The translations under genes and the position numbers were made by a program. This document shows positions 1-9,061 of a stretch of DNA of 40,544 bases, piece after piece. Position 1 is the first letter of the stretch; every line of letters starts with the position of its first letter. This stretch comes from Thermoplasmatales archaeon (GTDB lineage: Archaea > Thermoplasmatota > E2 > DHVEG-1). The stretch is from the NCBI GenBank assembly GCA_020350825.1, contig CP070724.1:1628331-1668874 (forward strand). The letters are read 5' to 3'. The notes under the pieces are model-generated. The model worked only from the letters and a program-made list of their open reading frames with translations. It did no database searches and was not told where the DNA came from.

Positions 1-2
1 CA

Positions 3-1247
3 GATATTAGAAAGGGTGAGTATGAATCTCTTGAAGAAAAATTTAAAGATCCAAGTTTTAAACCTGATTATGGTAAACCAAAATTTGTCCCAAAAAGCGG
101 TGCAACTGCTACGGGCTGCAGAGATATTCTTCTAGCTTATAATATCAATTTGAATACAAATGACAAATCAATTGCATCTAAAATTTCTGGTAAAATTAGA
201 ACACGTGGAGTTATTAAAAAGGACAAAGATGGAAACAAAATAATTGGAGCTAATGGTAAACCTGAAAGAATTCCAGGTCGTTTTAAAGGAGTTCAAGCTG
301 GAGGTATGATGTATGATGAAAACATCGCTCAGGTTTCTATGAATCTACTAAACTATCGTAAGGTAAACCTTCATGATGTTTTTGAAGCGGTTCAAGAAGA
401 AGCGGGGAAACTAGGTGCAAAAGCAACTGGTAGTGAAATCGTGGGTCTTGTTCCAAAGGAATCTTTGGTTTTGGCAGGTAAATTCTATTCTAAAAAAGAA
501 GATCTCAAAATATCTGATGAAGAAGAACTAGTTTCAATCGGAATTGAAAAACTGGGACTTTCTGAGCTTTATACATTTAAACCTGAAGAAAAGGTAATTG
601 AATACATGGTTGAGGAAATTGGACCTCTTGTTTCAATGAAAGTAGGGGATTTCCTTTCCGAGCTTGCATCAGATAGTCCTGCCCCAGGTGGTGGAAGTGT
701 TGCTGCACTTGCTGGCTCACTAGGAACAGCGTTGTCTTCCATGGTTTGTAATCTAACAATTGGAAAAGAAAAATATGCTGATGTTCAGCAGGAGATAAAA
801 GATACCCTAAAGAAAAGTGAACAGTTAGGAAAAGAATTGATAAAGCTTATTGATGAAGATACAGAAGCGTTTAACGACGTTATAAAGGCATTTAAAATGC
901 CCAAGGAAACAGACGAGCAAAAAGAAAAAAGAAAACAAGCTATACAAAAAGGTTACAAAACTGCAGCGAAAGTTCCGCTTGAAACAGCTAAAACTTGTGA
1001 AAAAATACTTGATATTGCAATGGTTGTTGCTAAAAAAGGCAATAAAAATTCTATTACCGATGCAGCAGTTTCTGCTCTTATGGCACAAGCAGGTGTGAAA
1101 TCAGCTATCCTCAACATTAAAATTAATTTGGGTTCAATAAAAGATGACAAGTTTGTGGAAAGGATTACCTTCGAAACAGATGAGCTGCAAAAAAACGCTG
1201 ACGATAAGGCAAATGAAATAATGAAGATTGTGGAAAACTCATTATAA
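3..1247 (+). CDS. ftcD: Formimidoyltransferase-cyclodeaminase (FtcD), 5'-truncated by window edge
   Basis: The product links histidine-derived formimino groups to the folate (or archaeal pterin) one-carbon pool: it transfers the formimino group, then cyclodeaminates it, in the cytoplasm. The frame is open from base 3, well upstream of the first ATG at 150, and the upstream codons (DIRKGEYESLEEK, then SGATATGCRDILLAYN) read like the formiminotransferase domain, so 150 is not the start and the true start lies outside the window. About 414 residues are visible: the rest of the transferase domain, a linker, then from about residue 205 a cyclodeaminase domain with the motif SPAPGGGSVAALAGSLG. The length and natural end at LVENSL-like C-terminus suggest that only the N-terminal subdomain is missing. 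The next gene follows after 32 bases on the same strand. Family assignment is solid; the exact cofactor is inferred. Confidence 0.9.
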   Translation, partial: DIRKGEYESLEEKFKDPSFKPDYGKPKFVPKSGATATGCRDILLAYNINLNTNDKSIASKISGKIRTRGVIKKDKDGNKIIGANGKPERIPGRFKGVQAGGMMYDENIAQVSMNLLNYRKVNLHDVFEAVQEEAGKLGAKATGSEIVGLVPKESLVLAGKFYSKKEDLKISDEEELVSIGIEKLGLSELYTFKPEEKVIEYMVEEIGPLVSMKVGDFLSELASDSPAPGGGSVAALAGSLGTALSSMVCNLTIGKEKYADVQQEIKDTLKKSEQLGKELIKLIDEDTEAFNDVIKAFKMPKETDEQKEKRKQAIQKGYKTAAKVPLETAKTCEKILDIAMVVAKKGNKNSITDAAVSALMAQAGVKSAILNIKINLGSIKDDKFVERITFETDELQKNADDKANEIMKIVENSL

Positions 1248-1279
1248 CTAAATTTTGATAGATTCAGGATTGAAAGAAC

Positions 1280-1975
1280 ATGTCACTAACTCCGGGTAAG
1301 ATCTATAAGCTTCTTTTAGATCATTTTGGAAATCAAAACTGGTGGCCAGTTGACAAAGATTATCACAAAAGAAATGATAGTGACCCAAGATTTGAGATTA
1401 TAGTTGGAGCTATACTTACACAAAATACAGCATGGGGCAATGTTGAAAAGGCGTTAAAAAATCTAAAGGCAAACAACTCACTTACAGTAAAAAAAGTCGT
1501 GGAAACTAAAAATCTTAAAACGATGATACAACCATCTGGCTTTTTTAATCAAAAAGCAAAGCGACTAAAGATTTTGACTTCTCACTTGCATAAAAATTAT
1601 GAAGATAATCTAGACAAATTTTTCAATAAAGATCTGCAAGAAATAAGAAGTGAGTTATTATCAATAAATGGAATAGGTCCTGAAACCGCTGATTCTATAT
1701 TATTATACGCTGGAAATCATCCAATATTTGTCGTCGATGCATATACAAAACGCATTTGCAAAAGATTACCTGTTAAAATAAATGAAGAATCATATGACGA
1801 AATCCAGCAATATTTCAAAAGGGAACTTCATAAATGCTTTCCCAAGAAAGATACCACACAGTTGTATAAAGAATCGCATGCTTTAATTGTTGAGCTGGCA
1901 AAAAATTATTGTAAGAAAAAACCTGAGTGTAAAAAGTGCCCTTTAAAAAATCAATGTGAATTCAATTTATCCTAG
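1280..1975 (+). CDS. Endonuclease III-related DNA glycosylase, COG2231/MagIII type
   Basis: Probable base-excision repair glycosylase of the helix-hairpin-helix GPD superfamily, 231 aa. The sequence shows the HhH element around residues 127-140 (LLSINGIGPETAD), the catalytic aspartate D153 in VVDAYTKR, and four cysteines C211, C217, C220 and C226 that fit an iron-sulfur cluster loop (spacing C-x5-C-x2-C-x5-C; E. coli Nth has x6 in the first gap). The position used by Nth for its Schiff-base lysine is E135 here, so a monofunctional glycosylase such as the 3-methyladenine enzyme MagIII is more likely than an AP lyase. The N-terminal WWPV and DPRFEIIVGAILTQNTAW are typical of COG2231. Its last 9 bases overlap the convergent cdc6 gene. 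The substrate is not readable from sequence. Confidence 0.88.
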   Translation: MSLTPGKIYKLLLDHFGNQNWWPVDKDYHKRNDSDPRFEIIVGAILTQNTAWGNVEKALKNLKANNSLTVKKVVETKNLKTMIQPSGFFNQKAKRLKILTSHLHKNYEDNLDKFFNKDLQEIRSELLSINGIGPETADSILLYAGNHPIFVVDAYTKRICKRLPVKINEESYDEIQQYFKRELHKCFPKKDTTQLYKESHALIVELAKNYCKKKPECKKCPLKNQCEFNLS

Positions 1976-3145
1976 AAATCCCTCTAATTTATCTACCAAT
2001 GTCTCAACAGGTATATCAGGAAGTGAGATAAGCTGAGTTGTCCCAAGTTGACCTTTTCCTGAAAGCTTGATATGTATAAATCCTGCGTTTTCTACTTCTT
2101 TTAAATAACTCCAAAACATAGTATGTGCTCTTGGTTTTTCGGAATACTCTTCACAGGTTATTGCATATGTTTTTTCAACGTCACCGGTATTTGCATATGC
2201 AGCACCATCTCTGTGTAAGCGTTTGGCAATCGAGAGTAATGTTAAAAGTTGATGTTTTCCTAAGTTTTTCAATTTTGTTTCTGTAACAACAGAATATGTT
2301 TCTGCTTTAGCGGCACGCACATGCTCTGGCACGACAAGTTTGACATGCTGTTGATCAGCGCACATGCCTGCCTTCCACAAAAGTTCTATGGCAAAACGTG
2401 CATCTCCCCATTCACTTGCTATATCGGCAATAAGGTCAATGCTATCTAAAGATACAGTATGGTTATGAAAAGCTAGTCCTACTCGTTGGTCTATAATATC
2501 ATATAATTCATCACGAGCATATTTATTCAATGCTATTGTATTACTTCTTTTGAAAGTGCTAAGAGCAGATAAATCTAAATCTGATAGTACATCTTTTTGG
2601 GAGGCCATTATAATGGATATAGGATTATCTGTTTTCATTGATTCATCTGTAAATCTTGTAAGGTTATATACAAGATTAGAACCGCTTTTTTTCAGAAGTG
2701 CATCGGCTTCATCTAAAATAAGTAAAAGCTGTGCATCCCTTCTTTTTAGTTGTTTATGAAGGATCTGTAGCATCTCTTGAACAGAAAAACCTCTATCTGG
2801 AAATCTCTGATCAAAGTGATTTAAAACACCTATTAATACCATTGCATCTGTTGATCGTTTTCTACAGTTGATATGGACATATTCAATAATCTTTCCTTGT
2901 TTTCTTGCAATATTTACAAACGAATTACTGAATTTTTTTATAATAACGGTTTTTCCAGTACCAACAGGTCCTCTAACTACAGCATTTTGTGATACATCAT
3001 TTAGCAATGGTTTAAACATCTGAGCTAAACTACGAAGTTGTTCGGTTCTATGTGGCAGATCTTCTGGAACATAATCAAAGTCAAGAGCGTGAAGATCTTT
3101 TATAACAGATGAAGAAAAAAGTTCGTCCTCTATAACATCGCTCAT
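1967..3145 (-). CDS. cdc6: Orc1/Cdc6 replication initiator
   Basis: Origin recognition and helicase-loading AAA+ ATPase, 392 aa, the normal length of archaeal Orc1/Cdc6. Walker A is GPVGTGKT at residues 59-66, Walker B LLLILDEAD at about 140-148, with an arginine-rich sensor region after it and a winged-helix domain in the last ~100 residues that would contact origin DNA. The gene is divergent from priS, 88 bases away, a pairing that makes sense for replication. I looked for origin recognition boxes and an AT-rich unwinding element in that short gap and saw no convincing ORB inverted repeats, so I do not call an origin. The 3' end overlaps the glycosylase gene by 9 bases. Confidence 0.95.
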   Translation of the reverse strand: MSDVIEDELFSSSVIKDLHALDFDYVPEDLPHRTEQLRSLAQMFKPLLNDVSQNAVVRGPVGTGKTVIIKKFSNSFVNIARKQGKIIEYVHINCRKRSTDAMVLIGVLNHFDQRFPDRGFSVQEMLQILHKQLKRRDAQLLLILDEADALLKKSGSNLVYNLTRFTDESMKTDNPISIIMASQKDVLSDLDLSALSTFKRSNTIALNKYARDELYDIIDQRVGLAFHNHTVSLDSIDLIADIASEWGDARFAIELLWKAGMCADQQHVKLVVPEHVRAAKAETYSVVTETKLKNLGKHQLLTLLSIAKRLHRDGAAYANTGDVEKTYAITCEEYSEKPRAHTMFWSYLKEVENAGFIHIKLSGKGQLGTTQLISLPDIPVETLVDKLEGFLG

Positions 3146-3233
3146 TGGATTTAGTAATGCCTGTTAGTAATAAAACTTTATCTCCCTTTTTGGATAAAGA
3201 TTATACACACAAAAACCATTTTGCTTTTTAATA
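3146..3233. promoter_or_regulatory. Divergent cdc6/priS promoter region
   Basis: Eighty-eight AT-rich bases separate the two divergent start codons. On the minus strand a TATA-like TTTTATTA lies about 25-30 bases before the cdc6 ATG; on the plus strand a TATA-like GATTATAC lies about 30 bases before the priS ATG. No Shine-Dalgarno sequence precedes either start, so both messages are probably leaderless. This is inferred from spacing only. Confidence 0.35.
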
Positions 3234-4424
3234 ATGACAGATTTCAATCCATCTCAAAAATCATTAGAATTTCTCAAAAATAAGTTTCAAGATTATTACA
3301 AAAAGAACAAAATAGAATTACCAGATCGATTTGGTAGAAGGGAACTTGCGTTTGTATTGTTCGGCGGAAAGGGAATGATCAGACACTCATCGTTTAATAA
3401 AAAGAAGGATTTATTAGATTTTTTAAAAGAAAGAGTTCCTCAGCATGTTTACTATTCTTCAGCTTACTATCAAACACCAGATGCTCCTAAAATGCAGGAT
3501 AAAAACTGGATGGGAGCAGAACTTATCTTTGATTTAGATTCTGATCATCTCCAAAATGCAGATAAAATGAGTTATGATGAACAGCTGGAGATAGTAAAAA
3601 ACGAGTTTGAAAAACTTGTAAGGGAATTTTTATTAGGGGATTTTGGCTTCAATGAAAAATATCTTGAGCTTTATTTCAGCGGAGCAAGGGGATACCATTG
3701 CCATGTTAAGGATCCTGCTATTTTTGATTTAGATAGTAATGAGAGAAGAGAAATAGTGGATTATATTACTGGAAGAGACCTTATTGATTCTTACATATTT
3801 CATGAACATATAACAGGGAGGAAACATTATGGTGATCATTACTTTCCAAGTGGAAAAAGTCTAAAAATGCCCACTCCCGATCAAACAGGCTGGAAAGGAA
3901 GAATTAGTAGAGGAATAATTGACATTGTAGACGAAATAAGAAAAAGTGATGATCCCAATAAAAGTCTTCAGGAATATGGTGTAAAAAAGAAAGATGCTGA
4001 AAAATTAGTTATGGAGCTTTCTGATGAGAGAGTTAGTAGAATAAAGGATGGTTTACTGGATCAGTCTAAAACAATTAGAAAATTCTTTCTTAACAGTGCT
4101 CTAAGAAAAACAGCAGTAACTCTTAGTGCTGGTGAAACAGATGAACCTGTTACCTGCGATATAAAACGTCTTATTAGACTTCCTTTTTCATTACATGGAA
4201 AGACTGGACTAAAAGTAGTTAAGATTGACATTGATAAGTTGAAAGATTTTGATCCACTAAGAGATTCGGTGGTTTTAGGGGATGATCTGGTTAAAATTAA
4301 GTTAAATCAATCAATTGATATGAAAATGAAAAATGAAATCTTTAATCTAAATGAAGGAGAACAGGAAATACCAACATACCTAGCTGTTTTTTTAATTGGA
4401 AGAAAGATAGCACATATTTGCTGA
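3234..4424 (+). CDS. priS: DNA primase small (catalytic) subunit PriS
   Basis: Catalytic subunit of the archaeal/eukaryotic-type primase, which makes RNA/DNA primers with the large subunit PriL (not in this window). The 396-aa product carries the metal-binding pair D100 and D102 in AELIFDLDSDH, the SGARGYHCH nucleotide-binding motif at residues 149-157, and the RLPFSLHGKTGLKV motif near residue 325, followed by the late acidic segment KIDIDKLKDFDP. Length and motif order are standard for PriS. The ATG at 3234 sits about 30 bases from a TATA-like element and has no Shine-Dalgarno, consistent with a leaderless message. The 63-aa gene follows after 28 bases. Confidence 0.95.
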   Translation: MTDFNPSQKSLEFLKNKFQDYYKKNKIELPDRFGRRELAFVLFGGKGMIRHSSFNKKKDLLDFLKERVPQHVYYSSAYYQTPDAPKMQDKNWMGAELIFDLDSDHLQNADKMSYDEQLEIVKNEFEKLVREFLLGDFGFNEKYLELYFSGARGYHCHVKDPAIFDLDSNERREIVDYITGRDLIDSYIFHEHITGRKHYGDHYFPSGKSLKMPTPDQTGWKGRISRGIIDIVDEIRKSDDPNKSLQEYGVKKKDAEKLVMELSDERVSRIKDGLLDQSKTIRKFFLNSALRKTAVTLSAGETDEPVTCDIKRLIRLPFSLHGKTGLKVVKIDIDKLKDFDPLRDSVVLGDDLVKIKLNQSIDMKMKNEIFNLNEGEQEIPTYLAVFLIGRKIAHIC

Positions 4425-4452
4425 AATCCTTAAATTAGAAGGATGTGTAAAA

Positions 4453-4716
4453 ATGGACAACAAAGTTGATATAGAAAGCATAGACAAAAGGATGCAAGAA
4501 AAAGGCTGGAAATTTTTAGGAGCAATACTACACTTCAAAAAAGCTTGGAAAAATCAAGCAGCTATATATGAAAAAGATGGTAAATACGTAGTATCAGGGC
4601 TTGACTCAAGTGGAGCCGCAGAATTGCATGAATCAATTAATTAAAAAGAGGCTAAAAAACGACTGCATGATAGTTTAGAAGAAATAAGAAAATTAATTTT
4701 TGGAATATCAAAATAG
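4453..4716 (+). pseudogene. Small unknown protein with in-frame TAA; frame continues 23 codons
   Basis: An ATG at 4453, 11 bases behind an AAGGATGTG that could act as ribosome binding site, opens a 63-codon frame ending with TAA at 4642-4644. The same frame then reads on for another 23 codons (KEAKKRLHDSLEEIRKLIF and so on) to TAG at 4714-4716. The extension is a charged amphipathic helix in exactly the right frame, so the longer 87-codon protein was probably the original product and the TAA a recent nonsense change; alternatively the gene is simply the 63-aa version. I do not recognise the family. It may be co-transcribed with priS, 28 bases upstream. Confidence 0.5.
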
Positions 4717-4746
4717 ACTCTATTCTTAGGTTTAGTTAAAAGTAAT

Positions 4747-6657
4747 CTATACAAACCTAATGGTTTCTAAATTCAATGGAGCTGTTGTATTCAAGTTACA
4801 TCTTTTATGAATTGTAGAGGATATGTCTAAACATTTTGATTCTTCTCCATGGCCAAAGATAATTTTTTCTGGACGTGGTGACATATTATTTATGAATCCT
4901 ACAAGCTGCCTACGATCGCTATGTCCTGAGAATCCGTCACAGGTTTCTACGTTCATTTTCAGCTCAAGATTGACAATGTCTCCAGAAATATTCATTGGAA
5001 TTGATTTTGATCCTCGTTGAACCTTTCTTCCCATCGTTCCTTCTGCCTGATACCCAACAAATACAATCGTGTTTTTGTTATCCTGTGCCCATGACTTGAA
5101 ATACTCCATGACAGGACCACCATTCATCATACCACTAGTTGCAAGGACAACACATGGATCACTTTCTCCGATTATTTTTTCTCTCATTTCTACACTATCT
5201 ACTCTTTTGAAAATATCAGATAGCAAAGGATTTTCTCCCTTCTGAAATATCTGACTTCTCAGTCTGTTATTAAGATATTCTGGATAGGCAGTATGTATCG
5301 CAGTTGCTTCCCATATCATACCATCGAGATAAACACGAATTTCTGGAATCTCCTTGTTTCTAACAAGATTCTCAATAACAATCATTACCTCTTGACTTCT
5401 GCCAACCGCAAAAACAGGGACAAGGACCTTTCCTTTCTTTTTCATTGATTGGCGTATGATATCTTTAAGTCGTTCGGTAGCTTCCCTTCTACTTGGTTGA
5501 TAGTCATCTTTGCCGCCATAAGTTGATTCTATAACTAACGCCTCAATACGTGGATAATGATTAACCGCAGGATTAAAGAGCCAGGTCCTCTCATACTTAA
5601 TATCACCAGAAAATGCTATGTTATACAAACCCTCACCAACATGAAAGTGGCAGATGGATGAACCGAGAATATGACCTGCATTGTGAAAAGTAAGCCTAAT
5701 ATCTGGAGTAATGTCTGTTGTATCGCCATAGCCCATAGTAATACAATGTTTAATCACATTACGTATGTTTTCTGAAGAATAAGGAACCTTTTTTGCATCT
5801 GCAGCAGCAACCTTAAGATAATCCATTTGAAGGAGGGTCATCATGTCCCTAGTTGGAGGCGTACAATACGCAGGACCTTCATAACCATATTTAAACAGAA
5901 GTGGTACCAAACCACTGTGGTCAAGATGTGCATGGGTTACGACAACAGCATCAATTGTTTCCAAGGGTAAAACCTCAGGCAAATGGATATATGGTGAATT
6001 ATTATTGTCTGAAGATACATCGATACCACAGTCAATCATAACCTTACTATCTTGAGTGTGAAGCAGCGTACATGAACGGCCTACTTGTCTATATCCACCC
6101 AAAGAGGTCATTCTTACAAATTTTTCCCCGTCAGATACCCCGCGATGAAGTTTTCTGCCAATATTACGTAATATCTCTTTTCTTTCATCACTCATTGATC
6201 TGAGATAACCACGGATTTCCTTCACTGTTTTCGATTGAATTGGTGGTGCTCTGATTATGCTAGGTGTCCAATTAATTGTTTTTCTTATTTCATTGAGAAT
6301 CTGACCTTCCTTTCCTATAGCAGCCCCGGGTTTCATTGCTTCAATTGTTACTTCACCAACATCTGGTTGAAAGTAAATATTTGTTATCTCTGCGTCTTTT
6401 GGAATTATCCCCTTAATCTTTTTTTCAGCTATATCAATATCTGTAAGAACAGATGGATCCGGTCGAACAACTATACGCTTTTGTATAGTTTTAGCTAGGT
6501 TTTTTACTAAGTCTTTATTTTTAGCAAATTTATCAGGCGACTTGGTATAAATAACTAGTAAAGCCCCTTCAAATTCTACGTCAGATATATCTATATTTAT
6601 GGGTACTGCACCTCGAATTTTTCCCCTAATTTCCCGTAAAACATCTTCCACTGTCAT
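4747..6657 (-). CDS. fttA: aCPSF1/FttA, KH-domain beta-CASP RNase and transcription termination factor
   Basis: Archaeal homologue of the eukaryotic cleavage/polyadenylation endonuclease CPSF73. Known family members cut nascent RNA 3' ends and terminate transcription by a eukaryote-like mechanism. The 636-aa product has an N-terminal region with KH folds (GKEG loop at residues 115-118), then a metallo-beta-lactamase domain with the zinc motif HAHLDH at 242-247, and a beta-CASP insertion (VPVFAVGRSQEVM, ATSGMMNGGPV), ending in the GFSGHSDRRQL and FGHGEESKC motifs. Length and order match the family. It lies 72 bases downstream of psmB on the same strand. Convergent with the 4453 gene. Confidence 0.96.
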   Translation of the reverse strand: MTVEDVLREIRGKIRGAVPINIDISDVEFEGALLVIYTKSPDKFAKNKDLVKNLAKTIQKRIVVRPDPSVLTDIDIAEKKIKGIIPKDAEITNIYFQPDVGEVTIEAMKPGAAIGKEGQILNEIRKTINWTPSIIRAPPIQSKTVKEIRGYLRSMSDERKEILRNIGRKLHRGVSDGEKFVRMTSLGGYRQVGRSCTLLHTQDSKVMIDCGIDVSSDNNNSPYIHLPEVLPLETIDAVVVTHAHLDHSGLVPLLFKYGYEGPAYCTPPTRDMMTLLQMDYLKVAAADAKKVPYSSENIRNVIKHCITMGYGDTTDITPDIRLTFHNAGHILGSSICHFHVGEGLYNIAFSGDIKYERTWLFNPAVNHYPRIEALVIESTYGGKDDYQPSRREATERLKDIIRQSMKKKGKVLVPVFAVGRSQEVMIVIENLVRNKEIPEIRVYLDGMIWEATAIHTAYPEYLNNRLRSQIFQKGENPLLSDIFKRVDSVEMREKIIGESDPCVVLATSGMMNGGPVMEYFKSWAQDNKNTIVFVGYQAEGTMGRKVQRGSKSIPMNISGDIVNLELKMNVETCDGFSGHSDRRQLVGFINNMSPRPEKIIFGHGEESKCLDISSTIHKRCNLNTTAPLNLETIRFV

Positions 6658-6729
6658 TTTTTTACCTTGTAAAACACTTATTAAGCATCATAATAATTTA
6701 GGATAGTTAATATTACAAACAAACAAGAT

Positions 6730-7362
6730 TTATTTTCCAAATTTTTCCAAACGTGTTTTTATTTCACCTTCTGAAATCATTTTAAATTCTTTCTCATTGA
6801 TAACAGCAATATCAATTCCATTTCCTGAAGCTGAATCTCTATCCATGGCAGCAGTTATGGCTCTAGCAGCAATATCAATCCCTTCATCAACTGTCATATC
6901 ATCTTTGTATTGGTCCTCTAAAACACCAAGTACATAAGGTGTCCCTGATCCACCTGCAGTATATTTATCAGGTATTGCCCCACCAGCAGCATCTAATGAA
7001 TAAATGTGCCCACCTTCAGCATCCCAGCCACCTAGTATCAGCTGTACATAATAAGGAGCGAATTTTCTCTGATTCAATATGTTAGACATCAACGTTGCTG
7101 CACTTTTTACAGGTACCTTTCTATCTCGTTTCAATCTGTATAAATTTACTTCCGCACAAAGATAACGAGATAGAACTTGTAAATCACCAACTAATCCAGC
7201 TGTCCCTAAAGCCAAGTGGTCATCAATTTTGTAAAGTTTCTTTGTAGCTTTATGAGCAATAAGGGTACCCATTGTTGCTCTACGTTCAGTTGCCATTATC
7301 ACGCCATCTTTACATACCATACCTAAAATTGTAGTACCAGTCTTCTTTAAATCTTCTGCCAT
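6730..7362 (-). CDS. psmB: Proteasome beta subunit PsmB
   Basis: N-terminal-nucleophile protease subunit that forms the inner rings of the 20S proteasome. I place the start at 7362 (MAEDLKKTG) because a GGGAG sits 8 bases before it; a longer frame reaches 7413 but lacks such a signal. Autoprocessing after G9 would expose Thr1 in TTILGMV. Counting from that Thr, E17 and K33 are present, matching the catalytic set of the Thermoplasma beta subunit. The later GSGTPYVLGVLED and DRDSASGNGIDI are the usual conserved segments. About 210 aa, normal size. It probably shares a transcript with aCPSF1. Confidence 0.95.
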   Translation of the reverse strand: MAEDLKKTGTTILGMVCKDGVIMATERRATMGTLIAHKATKKLYKIDDHLALGTAGLVGDLQVLSRYLCAEVNLYRLKRDRKVPVKSAATLMSNILNQRKFAPYYVQLILGGWDAEGGHIYSLDAAGGAIPDKYTAGGSGTPYVLGVLEDQYKDDMTVDEGIDIAARAITAAMDRDSASGNGIDIAVINEKEFKMISEGEIKTRLEKFGK

Positions 7363-7479
7363 AATTATTACTCCCATAAAATCTGGAAAAATACTAGCTA
7401 ACGAATCTAACATCTTTTATTTATACTTTTTGCAGGGTGTAAAATATGGTATATCATTTAACCTGCCCTTTGGATATGA

Positions 7480-8664
7480 TTAGATTATATCTAATTTTTT
7501 ACCAAGTTTCTCGAATTTTTCCAAAGCAAAGTCAAGATCTTTCTTTGTTAATCCCGCATTCATCATTGTTCGAATTCTTGCTTTATCTCTAGCGACCATA
7601 GGAAATACTATCGGTAATGCAAATACTCCTTCATTAAACAATAGATTACTAAGTTCTTTGGCTTTACTTGATTCTCCAACAATTACAGGTGTGATAGGTG
7701 ACTCGCTAAAACCTGTATCGAATCCCAATGATTTTAATTCTTTTTTGAAATACTTGGTGTTATCCCATAAATTTTTAACATGTTTTGGTTCTGTTTCAAG
7801 CACATCAATTGCTGCAAGCTGTGCACCTGATACAGCGGGTGGGTGTGAACCACTAAGAAGCCATGTCCGAGATTTATTATAAGCAAAATTAACAAGATCT
7901 TGACTTCCTGCAATAAGACCGCCAACTACACCATAAGCCTTACTAAAAGTCCCCATTTCAACATCGATTTTTCCCTCAATACCAAAATGTGCTCCTATTC
8001 CTCGCCCATCTTGACCAATTACTCCCTCTCCGTGAGCATCATCAACATAGGTCATTGCACCATACTCACTCCCAAGTTTGACAATTTTATCCATAGGAGC
8101 AATGTCGCCATCCATACTGAAGACACCATCAGTTATTATGAGAATCCTATTATACTTTTTATTAGCATCTTTCAATACTTTCTCAAGCTCACCCATGTCA
8201 CGATGCTTATAGATAGCTCGATCGGTCTTGGTTAATCTCACACCATCAATAATGCTACCATGATTTAATTCATCGCTGATAATAATGTCTCCTTTACCTG
8301 CCAACTGAGGTATGAGACCTGCATTTGCTGCAAAACCTGTCTGGTAAATAAGGGAAGATTCAGTTCTTTTGAATTTTGCCAGTTTCTTCTCTACATCCAT
8401 ATGAAGTTTCATTGTTCCTGCGATTGCTCTTACTGACCCTGAACCAGCACCGAATTTTTTTGCAGCTTCAATTGCCTCCTTAATAAGCCGAGGATGATTG
8501 CTTAGGTTTAGATAATTATTAGAGCAAAGCATGATAACTTTTTTGCCATCAACAACAGAATGGGGTGTTGAACCTGTTTCTAAGATACGGAGTTTCCAAT
8601 CGAGGCTTTTCTTAACTAATTCTTCATATTCTTCCTTTAGAAATAATGTTGAATTTCTTTTCAT
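7480..8664 (-). CDS. kbl: PLP-dependent alpha-oxoamine synthase (2-amino-3-ketobutyrate CoA ligase / KBL-BioF family)
   Basis: Fold-type I pyridoxal-phosphate enzyme that condenses or cleaves an acyl-CoA with an amino acid. The 394-aa product shows the conserved DELNHGSIIDGVRL segment, the cofactor aspartate and histidine in VDDAHGEGV (D208, H211), and the Schiff-base lysine K242 in GTFSKAYGVVGG. The close similarity of layout to glycine C-acetyltransferase suggests KBL in threonine degradation; 8-amino-7-oxononanoate synthase (BioF) is the main alternative, and no biotin or threonine dehydrogenase gene is visible nearby to decide. The gene is 118 bases downstream-facing towards psmB and ends the left core block. 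Confidence 0.85.
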   Translation of the reverse strand: MKRNSTLFLKEEYEELVKKSLDWKLRILETGSTPHSVVDGKKVIMLCSNNYLNLSNHPRLIKEAIEAAKKFGAGSGSVRAIAGTMKLHMDVEKKLAKFKRTESSLIYQTGFAANAGLIPQLAGKGDIIISDELNHGSIIDGVRLTKTDRAIYKHRDMGELEKVLKDANKKYNRILIITDGVFSMDGDIAPMDKIVKLGSEYGAMTYVDDAHGEGVIGQDGRGIGAHFGIEGKIDVEMGTFSKAYGVVGGLIAGSQDLVNFAYNKSRTWLLSGSHPPAVSGAQLAAIDVLETEPKHVKNLWDNTKYFKKELKSLGFDTGFSESPITPVIVGESSKAKELSNLLFNEGVFALPIVFPMVARDKARIRTMMNAGLTKKDLDFALEKFEKLGKKLDII

Positions 8665-9061
8665 AAATCTATTCCTCCCAAAGTTTATAACAATGAGATT
8701 TAGCAGTTTTCAGTGAAATAGAAGGGCATATTAAAAGTTGTTGGTTTGTATCTTTACAAGACAAAAAAATTAGTGTGTTTATGAGTATTTTGTTATAAAA
8801 TTACGTAATGAACATTAAATTTGTTGTATATAAAGTTGTCGCATTAATGTTTTTCGCTACATTATATAGTTTTGTAATAGTGTATAAAAAGGATTGTTGA
8901 CATAATTAAATTATATGAAAAAAAAGAAAAAATTTAGACTTACTTATTTTGACATAATATTTTGTGGATGTGAGCCGAAATCATAGGATTAGGCAGGCCT
9001 CTGCTTAATATAATAGAATAAGTCAGAATCTGTAGGGTATTAGCCGGTAGGCTGTTAAAAC
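8665..9061. other. AT-rich intergenic region with hairpin-bearing leader before the Rep-like gene
   Basis: No gene is supported here. Bases 8700-8940 are very AT-rich. From about 8965 the composition changes and two short hairpins appear just upstream of the 9062 start: AGGCAG/CTGCTT around 8992-9007 (one G-U pair) and AGCC/GGCT with loop GGTA at about 9042-9053. Such structure next to a replication-initiator-like gene could be an operator or an origin, but I see no recognised nick site. Confidence 0.35.

Noticed and set aside
3146..3233. Replication origin next to cdc6
   Set aside because: No ORB-type inverted repeats or duplex-unwinding element could be recognised in the 88-base gap or close by.
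8980..9060. Geminivirus-like nick site near TAATATAATA
   Set aside because: The match to known nonanucleotides is poor and it is not in a hairpin loop.
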